A DNA stretch of 6,125 nucleotides from an uncultured Amylibacter sp. (GTDB lineage Bacteria; Pseudomonadota; Alphaproteobacteria; Rhodobacterales; Rhodobacteraceae). Where the stretch lies: NCBI GenBank assembly GCA_938001995.1, contig CALLAV010000105.1, positions 1 through 6,125 on the forward strand, read 5' to 3'. The notes under the pieces were generated by a model. It made no database searches. It saw only the letters and a list, made by a program, of their open reading frames with translations, and had not been told where the DNA came from. Made by a program: the position numbers and the translations under genes. The first letter of the stretch is position 1. Every line of letters begins with the position of its first letter. This document shows positions 1 through 4,961 of this stretch, piece by piece.

Positions 1-1170
1 GATTTCTTGTCCGTATGGCGGCGAGACAGTGAGTTCCAAGAACCGCCCATCGTCACGGGGTTTGCCGACGGATTGTTCGGATTTGGCAGCGGCAAATTCC
101 AACGGGACGGTTGAATTCGGTTGCAGGTGCAGCACATTTCCGTCGGCGGTAAAGTAATCCACATAGATGTAGCCATCATAATCGGGCGCGGACAGATCCA
201 ACGTCAGGCGCTGGCCGTTGGTATAAGTGTAGTTGCGGGCAAAACCGCTAGGACCGACCACGCGCGGGTTGGTGATTTGATCGGTGGATTGCGGCAGGCC
301 GACATTGGCGATGCCCGACAACGCACCGCATTGGGGACGGGGCAAAATCAACAGATTTTCGGACACAGGGATTGCGCTGCCGACCTGTTCTGTGAGCGCC
401 GCTAGGATCGCGCCGCGCATGTCCGGATCGGGGATGTGGCCACGCAGTTGCAGTTCGCCCGTTTCGGGTTCGAACACGGTTTGCAGACGGGCGCAGGGAA
501 CGGAGGCAAGTACGGCGGAGATTCCATCGCGAACTGTGTCTGTGTTTTGTGTGGCGTCCCCTAGCTGCATGAACGCTTGGATCGCCGCGAGGGATACGGG
601 GTCCATCGACCCTTCGCCTGACCATGCAAGAGAAGCGGTTCCTTTTTCGGCGGGCAGGACCAGGGTTGGGCTGCCTTTTGTTTCGGTTTGTGTTGGCTGT
701 GTTGGATCAGATGCGACCGACACGGACGCAACGGCGCTGGCGGTTAGGGTTGCGGCGGCGGTTTCGGTTGGTTTGGCGACTGTGGCTTTGGTCACGGTGG
801 CGGTTTGTGTAGCAGGTTTGAGCGCGGCCGTGGGAGCAGGGACAGCACTTTGTGTTTCTGCAATGAAGGCTGCCGCTGCCGCCTTTTGTGGCGTGAGTGC
901 GGCAGGTGTTGCGGTGGATTGGCGGATGGTGCTTTGGCCGGCATTGGTGGACGGCGCCGCGGATTCGGTTGCCTCTTCTGATTGGGCGGGGGCCTCGGTT
1001 GCGTCAACGCGGTCCACTTTTTCAGAGGCGATGTTAAGGCGGGATTTCTGGGTCGGTTGGTTTTCGACGGGGTCTGGCGCGGTGGCCAGCGTAAGCGCCA
1101 AAAGTGCGCCGCCGTGGGCGAGGACGGATAGCGCGGCGCAGGCGGCCCATATGATCGGACGCTTTGTCAT
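1..1170 (-). CDS. TonB/TolA-like membrane-anchored transducer with BON-like and DUF4384-like regions (C-terminus cut by window edge)
   Basis: The reading frame is open for 390 codons from an ATG at 1170 and runs off the left edge, so the C-terminus is missing. Residues 1-30 form a short basic head (TKR) and one hydrophobic helix without a clear cleavage site. S15 and H19 in the helix reproduce the S-x3-H pattern that TonB and TolA use to contact their ExbB/ExbD or TolQ/TolR motor. Residues about 31-185 are a low-complexity linker rich in Ala, Thr, Gln and Pro, suited to crossing the periplasm. Residues about 210-283 look BON-like (alternating strand and helix, with C226 and C281 that could pair). 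Residues about 310-390 resemble DUF4384 (TLDLSAPDYDGYIYVDYF, then ADGNVLHLQPN), a domain I know from T6SS-associated kinases. No TonB C-terminal domain is seen in the visible part. The start overlaps the upstream exbD stop as ATGA and has no Shine-Dalgarno, so translation is probably coupled. Gene reality is strong; the transducer role is inferred from the anchor motif and its neighbours. Confidence 0.8.
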   Translation of the reverse strand, partial: MTKRPIIWAACAALSVLAHGGALLALTLATAPDPVENQPTQKSRLNIASEKVDRVDATEAPAQSEEATESAAPSTNAGQSTIRQSTATPAALTPQKAAAAAFIAETQSAVPAPTAALKPATQTATVTKATVAKPTETAAATLTASAVASVSVASDPTQPTQTETKGSPTLVLPAEKGTASLAWSGEGSMDPVSLAAIQAFMQLGDATQNTDTVRDGISAVLASVPCARLQTVFEPETGELQLRGHIPDPDMRGAILAALTEQVGSAIPVSENLLILPRPQCGALSGIANVGLPQSTDQITNPRVVGPSGFARNYTYTNGQRLTLDLSAPDYDGYIYVDYFTADGNVLHLQPNSTVPLEFAAAKSEQSVGKPRDDGRFLELTVSPPYGQEI

Positions 1171-1571
1171 GGGGTTGCGGGGGTTACGACAAGTTCGATG
1201 TCGCGCGCGCCAAGCGCTTCGATTTGGGCGACGAGCGGAAGGACGAAACGCAGTTCTGCATCTTTGTGCGCATTCACGCGGATTAATGTTTTGGGCGCTT
1301 CGGTGAGCGTGGCGCGCAGGGTTTCGAGCATTTCTGGCGTCGTTAGGACTGCACCGTCGAGGGCCATTGCACCATCGGCGCTGATCGACAGCGTTGCACC
1401 GCCCCCTGGCATGTCGCTGCCTGTGAGGGCAGTGGCGGGGGTCACGTCAAACGGGGCGGTGGCGTCCATGCGACCGATCAACATGAAGAAGATCAGCAGA
1501 AAGAACACCACATCAATCAAAGGAATGATCGTTTCGGGCGATTGGCGTTTTGCGGGGCGAGCAAGCTTCAT
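1167..1571 (-). CDS. ExbD/TolR-type biopolymer transport protein, second copy
   Basis: This 134-residue protein has the ExbD/TolR layout: a short basic cytoplasmic head (K2, R5, K8, R9), one membrane helix at about residues 15-33, and a periplasmic domain of about 100 residues. D20 in the sequence IPLIDVVFFLLIFFM sits where the family has its essential proton-carrying aspartate. In this family ExbD dimers sit in an ExbB pentamer and use proton flow to drive a partner in the periplasm. The start overlaps the stop of the preceding exbD as ATGA, and a GGAGG lies 7 nt upstream. The stop overlaps the start of the transducer-like gene in the same way. It is clearly diverged from the first copy, with a longer Gly/Ala-rich stretch after the helix (residues 44-60), so the two are more likely to form distinct subunits than a recent duplication. 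Iron-siderophore ExbD, TolR or a specialised motor cannot be told apart by sequence alone. Confidence 0.93.
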   Translation of the reverse strand: MKLARPAKRQSPETIIPLIDVVFFLLIFFMLIGRMDATAPFDVTPATALTGSDMPGGGATLSISADGAMALDGAVLTTPEMLETLRATLTEAPKTLIRVNAHKDAELRFVLPLVAQIEALGARDIELVVTPATP

Positions 1572-1972
1572 TGCGACGCCTCCAACTGGACGATGCGCAG
1601 ACGCGTGAGGCCCGCTGCGGTAAGGGTGTCCATGAGGGTTACGAGGCTTTGCGTCGAAGCGCGGGCAGAAGGCAGGATCAGGATATTGAGGTCCGGTCCG
1701 CGCGCTTGCAGCGTGCTGGAGAGTTGGGAGAGTTGTGTAGGGCGGCCTTGCAAATAGGTGCGCCCATCGCCGCCCAAACGGATCATCGCAGTTTGCGATT
1801 CTGCGGGGGCTGTGGTGCGGGCGGTGTCCTCGCTGCTTTGCGCCATCGGGATCATATCTAGGTTGAGGTAGGTGGATGTGACCATAAAGAACACCAGCAT
1901 GATCAACAGAACGTCGATCATGGACACAAGCGAGATAAGCCGCTGTGGGGATTTGGTGCGTTTTAACTGCAT
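1568..1972 (-). CDS. ExbD/TolR-type biopolymer transport protein, first copy
   Basis: This protein has 134 residues and a single membrane helix at about residues 18-35, preceded by a basic cytoplasmic head (K4, R5, K7, R11). The segment SMIDVLLIMLVFFMVTS holds D20, the expected proton-path aspartate of ExbD/TolR proteins. After the helix comes LNLDMIP, like the family's conserved stretch entering the periplasm, then a Ser/Thr/Ala-rich linker and a small alpha/beta domain (about 62-131). The ATG lies 3 bp after the exbB stop, with only a weak and distant purine-rich sequence upstream, so it is probably translated by ribosomes coming off exbB. Its product should assemble with the ExbB-like channel. 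The second ExbD copy follows immediately with a 4-bp overlap. Heterodimers of the two copies are possible but cannot be shown here. Confidence 0.93.
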   Translation of the reverse strand: MQLKRTKSPQRLISLVSMIDVLLIMLVFFMVTSTYLNLDMIPMAQSSEDTARTTAPAESQTAMIRLGGDGRTYLQGRPTQLSQLSSTLQARGPDLNILILPSARASTQSLVTLMDTLTAAGLTRLRIVQLEASQ

Positions 1973-1975
1973 TGA

Positions 1976-2593
1976 TTAACGCGCGTCTTCTGTTGCGAAC
2001 AACTGGCCCACGGCGGATTCGATGTGACCTGCGGCGCGTTCGACTTTTTCCGACAAAAGGTTTGCGGCAACGGCGGCGGGGATGGCCACTAGCAGGCCAG
2101 CGGCGGTCGTCAGCAGCGCCTGCCAGATTCCAGCGGCAAGGAGCGAGGCGTTTGCAGCACCTTCAGCAAGAGCGAGTTCTTGGAACGATTGGATCATGCC
2201 GAGGACTGTTCCTAAAAGGCCAAGGAGGGGGCTGATCATGGCGATAAGCTCTAGGATGCGAATGTGACGGTTCATAGTTGCGACTTCGGCATTGCCGCGC
2301 CATTCAAGATCGCCCGTTAAAACCGCACGGGGTTTGTTTGCCGTAAGCCCTTCCATTGCGGTGAGTGTAACACGGTCCGCGGGGGTTGTGCCTGTTTCAA
2401 GCGTTCGCATGGCGGCGGTCTTGTCACCGCTGGCCCATTGATTGAACGCGGCGGCGCGGTTTGCCTCGCCGCCTAGCACGCCGCGCAGGGACAGGGTTTT
2501 GACGCAAATCAGCATTAACGAGAAAAGAGAGAGGACGAGCAGCAGCCAAACAATAGGGCCACCGCTTGTGAGCATACCCGTAAGATCGCCCAT
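1976..2593 (-). CDS. ExbB/TolQ/MotA-family proton channel subunit
   Basis: The 205-residue product has three membrane segments: about residues 12-33, 112-136 and 152-180. The family signatures are clear: ISPLLGLLGTVLGMIQSF in helix 2 and GIWQALLTTAAGLLVAIPA in helix 3. T130 and the T163-T164 pair fall where ExbB/TolQ channels place polar pore residues. The cytoplasmic region lies between helices 1 and 2. The protein is expected to form the inner-membrane ring around the ExbD dimer and to convert proton flow into motion of a periplasm-spanning partner. I chose the ATG at 2593, not the in-frame ATG at 2677, because the extra 28 residues are basic, non-conserved in look and lie inside the upstream gene. 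This ATG shares one base with that gene's TAA (TAATG), typical of coupled genes. Family assignment is secure; ExbB versus TolQ naming is not. Confidence 0.94.
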   Translation of the reverse strand: MGDLTGMLTSGGPIVWLLLVLSLFSLMLICVKTLSLRGVLGGEANRAAAFNQWASGDKTAAMRTLETGTTPADRVTLTAMEGLTANKPRAVLTGDLEWRGNAEVATMNRHIRILELIAMISPLLGLLGTVLGMIQSFQELALAEGAANASLLAAGIWQALLTTAAGLLVAIPAAVAANLLSEKVERAAGHIESAVGQLFATEDAR

Positions 2594-3030
2594 TATTTCA
2601 CCAGTGTCGCAGAAGTGCGGCTGGTCAGGGTGAGCATCGGAAAGCAATCCATTTCTTCGCCGTTTTGCGGGCGGCAAGAGGCAAGCTCGTGCAGCAGAAT
2701 TTCAGAAATGTTTTCACAAGGAATTTCCGAGATATCAAACAGTTTGAGCGTGGTGCGTGCCGCAGAAATTGGCGCTGCGTCGATGGACAGCAAACGGTCA
2801 ATGACTCCCTGTTTATCGAGAATCGCTAGGGACATTTCAAACCCCTCTAGGGTGATGTCGGATTGGTTTCGGAACAAGAAAAAGGCACGACAGCCGCCAG
2901 CCTCACTCGCCTCAAACTTGTTTAGCTCTACGGTCAGTTTCGCAGATTGTGCCATGGAATGAGTGGTTTGCGCGCCAAAGGCCATTACACCAAGCGCTGC
3001 AAGGAGCGTTATTTTCTTAAAAAATTTCAT
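2593..3030 (-). CDS. Small secreted four-cysteine protein, first gene of the proton-motor operon
   Basis: The 145-residue product begins with a classical Sec signal: MKFFKK, then a hydrophobic core (ITLLAALGVMAFGA), and a likely signal peptidase I site after A27 (SMA|QS). The mature part of about 118 residues is predicted periplasmic, with four cysteines (C47, C105, C119, C129) that could make two disulfides. Its pattern, GCRAFFLFRNQSDITLEGFEMSLAILDKQGVI followed by TTLKLFDISEIPC, suggests a small beta-sandwich that alternates hydrophobic strands. I recall similar uncharacterised proteins beside exbB/tolQ in Rhodobacterales, but no function is known to me. The ATG at 3030 is chosen because AAGGG at 3038-3042 lies 7 nt upstream; ATG 3033 is next best. 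A longer frame from 3087 would add 19 residues before the signal peptide and is unlikely. It overlaps exbB by one base, so it probably works with the motor complex in the periplasm. Confidence 0.85.
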   Translation of the reverse strand: MKFFKKITLLAALGVMAFGAQTTHSMAQSAKLTVELNKFEASEAGGCRAFFLFRNQSDITLEGFEMSLAILDKQGVIDRLLSIDAAPISAARTTLKLFDISEIPCENISEILLHELASCRPQNGEEMDCFPMLTLTSRTSATLVK

Positions 3031-3037
3031 CATCAAA

Positions 3038-3042
3038 CCCTT
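3038..3042 (-). promoter_or_regulatory. Shine-Dalgarno of the secreted-protein gene
   Basis: The minus strand reads AAGGG here, 7 nt before the ATG at 3030 and 4 nt before the adjacent ATG at 3033. The spacing favours the ATG at 3030 as the true start and argues against the longer frame from 3087. Confidence 0.6.
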
Positions 3043-3180
3043 CGTGAATTCACCGCAAGAATGGGAGCCAGTCCGAGCGTGGGTCAAGACCCTTTAAGTA
3101 GAGCCGTGAGAAATTCATAAAAAATGGCAGAAATACTAGTAATGCAAAAATGTTATGCTAACGTTTGGGTCAAGGATTTG

Positions 3181-3198
3181 AGAAATATTAATATTTCT
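3181..3198. promoter_or_regulatory. Perfect 18-bp AT-rich palindrome, candidate operator
   Basis: AGAAATATTAATATTTCT equals its own reverse complement over all 18 bases. A short outer repeat (GGATT at 3174-3178 and AATCC at 3205-3209) surrounds it. It lies about 180 bp before the tssA start and just downstream of the start point predicted for the sigma-54-like promoter facing the other way. Perfect dyads of this length between divergent genes are often sites for dimeric regulators. It does not match FNR, Fur or LuxR-type boxes well enough to name the regulator. Confidence 0.45.
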
Positions 3199-3217
3199 TG
3201 GGGGAATCCAATAAAAG

Positions 3218-3234
3218 AGCACAAACTGTGCCAG
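3218..3234 (-). promoter_or_regulatory. Sigma-54-like -24/-12 promoter facing the minus-strand operon
   Basis: The minus strand reads CTGGCACAGTTTGTGCT. Against the RpoN consensus (YTGGCACGRNNNTTGCW) only two of the specified positions differ, and the essential GG and GC pairs have the right spacing. The predicted start point is near 3207, which gives a leader of about 175 nt before the secreted-protein gene. Sigma-54 control is known for several T6SS clusters in other bacteria. Here the element faces the proton-motor operon and not tssA. An enhancer-binding site was not identified. A match of this quality could still occur by chance. Confidence 0.45.
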
Positions 3235-3355
3235 ATATCACTTCGGGGACGAGCTTCGTTCATTATTGAGTTTATTACAGGCAGTCGCGGTCACGTTTGA
3301 CGGGTTGCGGTACAAAGATTTTGCGGTCTGAGTTTTTGAAACGGGGACCACGTAT

Positions 3356-3360
3356 AGGGA
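3356..3360 (+). promoter_or_regulatory. Shine-Dalgarno deciding the tssA GTG start
   Basis: AGGGA lies 8 nt before the GTG at 3369. The in-frame TTG at 3297 lacks such a site, which supports the shorter protein. Confidence 0.6.
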
Positions 3361-3368
3361 AGAGAATA

Positions 3369-4376
3369 GTGGAAGAGCTCCTGAAAAATTTTGGAGAAGA
3401 CGCGCCAAGTGGTGAGAATCTGGAATACGAAACAGTTTTCGCGGATTTGCAACTGGCGGCACAGCCCGGCGAGGAACGCCAGATTGGTGACGAGATCATC
3501 GAAGCCTCTGATCCTGACGACAGCGCCATTATTGAAAAAGCCACAGCCGTTTTGGAACAGAGCCACGATTTACGGGCGGCTGTGTACTTAGCAGGCGCGG
3601 AATTGCGCAAAAACGGGTTTGCGGGTTTTGCGCAGGTCACATCGTACATGCGCGGGTGTCTGGAGCAATATTGGGACACATGTCATCCAGAACTGGATGA
3701 AGACGACGACAATGATCCGACGATGCGCGTGAACACGGTGCTTGGCCTGGCAGACGATGCCACAATGATCAAAGTGATCCGACGCGCACCGCTGACGCAA
3801 AGCAACACATTTGGCCGTATCACGCTGCGCGATATCGCTGTGGCGGACGGTGAAGTTGCGCCGCTTGATGGTGCCGAGAATATTCCTGACCAAGCGGGCA
3901 TCGCTGCGGCATTCAAAGACACAGACGCCGACACACTGACAGAGATTCACACAGCTGTGGCACAGGCGCTCGAAGATGTGCGTGCTATGGACGCGGTATT
4001 TGACGACAAGACACCCGGCATGGGTCCTGATCTAGCGCCGCTGATCAAAACGCTGCAACGGGCTGTGACCCGTCTGGCGGAGGAGACAGGCGTGGAAACG
4101 GACGAAGTTGTCGAAGAAGAGGCCGAATCCGCCAGCGGTGGCGCCCCTGCAAAGGCGGCGCCAAGTGGAGCGATCACATCCCCACGCGATGTAGAGAACG
4201 CGATTGATCGCATCGTTTTGTACTACAACACCTACGAACCATCGAGCCCAGTGCCGATTTTGCTGGCCCGTGCCAAGCGGTTGGTTGGTGCGGATTTCAT
4301 GACCATCGTCAACGATATCGCTGCGGATGGTGTCCACAACGTCAAACTGGTGGGAGGCATCGTAGACGAAGAATAA
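3369..4376 (+). CDS. tssA: Type VI secretion protein TssA (ImpA family)
   Basis: TssA proteins bind the baseplate and the growing end of the tube-sheath, and help prime or cap sheath assembly in the cytoplasm. The 335-residue product starts with the ImpA N-terminal domain: residues 12-26 (APSGENLEYETVFAD) match its typical opening, followed by the acidic E35-D51 stretch and a helical region to about 142. A variable middle (about 145-240) leads to a low-complexity linker (243-268, Glu-rich then Ala/Gly). The C-terminal segment (270-330) has the family pattern YEPSSPVPILLARAKRLVG followed by DFMTIVNDIAADG. The length suits a short-form TssA. GTG at 3369 is preferred: the 24 extra residues from TTG 3297 are basic and unlike TssA, and AGGGA sits 8 nt before the GTG. 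The gene leads the T6SS operon, with tssB 72 bp downstream. The family is confident; the TssA subclass is not determined. Confidence 0.93.
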   Translation: MEELLKNFGEDAPSGENLEYETVFADLQLAAQPGEERQIGDEIIEASDPDDSAIIEKATAVLEQSHDLRAAVYLAGAELRKNGFAGFAQVTSYMRGCLEQYWDTCHPELDEDDDNDPTMRVNTVLGLADDATMIKVIRRAPLTQSNTFGRITLRDIAVADGEVAPLDGAENIPDQAGIAAAFKDTDADTLTEIHTAVAQALEDVRAMDAVFDDKTPGMGPDLAPLIKTLQRAVTRLAEETGVETDEVVEEEAESASGGAPAKAAPSGAITSPRDVENAIDRIVLYYNTYEPSSPVPILLARAKRLVGADFMTIVNDIAADGVHNVKLVGGIVDEE

Positions 4377-4382
4377 CCCTTT

Positions 4383-4413
4383 CGGTTTGCGGAACCCGCC
4401 CCAAGGCAAACCG
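4383..4413 (+). repeat. Inverted repeat (hairpin) between tssA and tssB
   Basis: CGGTTTGC (4383-4390) and GCAAACCG (4406-4413) are perfect 8-bp arms around a 15-nt loop. Five T residues follow at 4419-4423 after a 5-nt gap, so it is at best a weak or partial terminator. A smaller hairpin (GCGG 4389-4392 with CCGC 4396-4399) would compete with it. It could protect or process the mRNA and so set tssA apart from tssBC; this is inference. Confidence 0.45.
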
Positions 4414-4438
4414 CGCACTTTTTACGTATCAACAGAAT

Positions 4439-4442
4439 GGAG
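4439..4442 (+). promoter_or_regulatory. Shine-Dalgarno deciding the tssB start
   Basis: GGAG lies 6 nt before the ATG at 4449, an ideal distance. The in-frame ATG at 4437 partly overlaps this site and has no good purine-rich sequence of its own, so translation most likely starts at 4449. Confidence 0.65.
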
Positions 4443-4448
4443 AATTTA

Positions 4449-4958
4449 ATGTCGAGTTCACAAAAATTTATCGCCCGCAACAGGGCCCCCCGCGTGCAGA
4501 TCGAATATGATGTGGAGCTGTATGGCGCCGAGAAAAAGGTTCAACTGCCGTTTGTGATGGGCGTTATGTCCGACCTTGCTGGCAAGTCCGAAGTGGAACA
4601 GCCTGGCATCGCAGATCGCAAGTTTCTTGAAATCGATGTCGACAACTTTGACAGCCGCATGAAGGCGATGAAACCACGCGCTGCGTTTTCTGTGCCAAAC
4701 ATGCTGACGGGTGAGGGCAACATGTCTGTTGATCTGTCCTTTGAGAGCATGGACGAGTTTTCACCAGGCGCGATTGCGCAAAAGGTTGAGCCATTGAAGC
4801 AACTGCTGGATGCGCGGAATGAGTTGTCTAACCTGATGACCTATATGGACGGCAAGCCTGGCGCGGAAGAGTTGATTGCAGACGCAATGAACAACCCTGA
4901 ACTGTTGAAATCCCTTGCGGCCACACCGGCAGCATCTGACGACGAAGGGGAGGAATAA
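4449..4958 (+). CDS. tssB: Type VI secretion sheath small subunit TssB (VipA/ImpB family)
   Basis: TssB pairs with TssC to build the contractile sheath around the Hcp tube; contraction drives the spike out of the cell. The 169-residue protein matches the family's usual size of about 160-170. Family landmarks appear in order: SSSQKFIARNRAPRVQIEYDV (residues 2-22), LPFVMGVMSDLAG (33-45), RKFLEIDVDNFDSRMKAMKPR (57-77), and DLSFESMDEFSPGAIAQKV (95-113). A helical C-terminal part with LKQLLDARNEL and LIADAMNNPELLKSL follows, and the protein ends in an acidic tail (SDDEGEE). The C-terminal helices correspond to the region that in other species interacts with the ClpV disassembly ATPase or TssC, though I cannot define a ClpV-binding motif here. 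The stop is 3 bp before tssC, so the two subunits are made from one message. The ATG at 4449 is preferred to 4437 because of GGAG at 4439-4442. Confidence 0.96.
   Translation: MSSSQKFIARNRAPRVQIEYDVELYGAEKKVQLPFVMGVMSDLAGKSEVEQPGIADRKFLEIDVDNFDSRMKAMKPRAAFSVPNMLTGEGNMSVDLSFESMDEFSPGAIAQKVEPLKQLLDARNELSNLMTYMDGKPGAEELIADAMNNPELLKSLAATPAASDDEGEE
4949..4953 (+). promoter_or_regulatory. Strong Shine-Dalgarno of tssC inside the end of tssB
   Basis: GGAGG lies 8 nt before the ATG at 4962 within the last codons of tssB. This is among the strongest ribosome sites in the window, consistent with the high output needed for a sheath subunit. Confidence 0.65.
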
Positions 4959-4961
4959 TCC

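Larger units (their letters stand above)
3034..3368. promoter_or_regulatory. Divergent intergenic control region
   Basis: About 335 bp separate the start codons of the two divergent operons. I found no convincing gene here. The stretch is clearly richer in A and T than the genes on either side, as expected for a shared promoter region. It contains a sigma-54-like element (3218-3234, minus strand), an 18-bp palindrome (3181-3198), and two copies of TGGGTCAAG (3080-3088 and 3166-3174). On the minus strand the repeats read CTTGACCCA, so each offers a TTGACC -35-like hexamer. The one at 3082-3087 is followed 18 nt later by CATTCT, a poor -10, about 25 bp upstream of the coding start. For tssA, TTGGGT (3165-3170) with TAATAT (3189-3194) is a weak candidate pair overlapping the palindrome. 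The housekeeping promoter calls are tentative. Confidence 0.6.

Noticed and set aside
284..1306. A 340-codon open frame on the plus strand
   Set aside because: It lies opposite the transducer-like gene and the end of the second exbD, is rich in Ala/Val/Ser/Gly/Arg as expected from antisense of a GC-rich low-complexity linker, and has no recognisable domain.
2594..2677. Longer start for the ExbB-like protein at 2677
   Set aside because: The extra 28 residues lie wholly within the upstream gene and do not look like ExbB; the TAATG junction gives a natural start at 2593.
3031..3087. Longer start for the secreted protein at 3087
   Set aside because: It would place a polar stretch before an otherwise complete Sec signal peptide; the ATG at 3030 has a well-placed AAGGG.
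3125..3140. TGGCAGAAATACTAGT as a plus-strand sigma-54 promoter for tssA
   Set aside because: The -12 GC is missing at the required distance from GG, so the essential spacing fails.
3297..3368. N-terminal extension of TssA from a TTG at 3297
   Set aside because: The 24 added residues are basic and unlike TssA N-termini, TTG is a poor start without a ribosome site, and a GTG with AGGGA follows at 3369.
3588..3950. Open frames on the minus strand opposite tssA
   Set aside because: They overlap the conserved TssA domain, lack ribosome sites and have the Cys/Arg/His-rich look of shadow frames.
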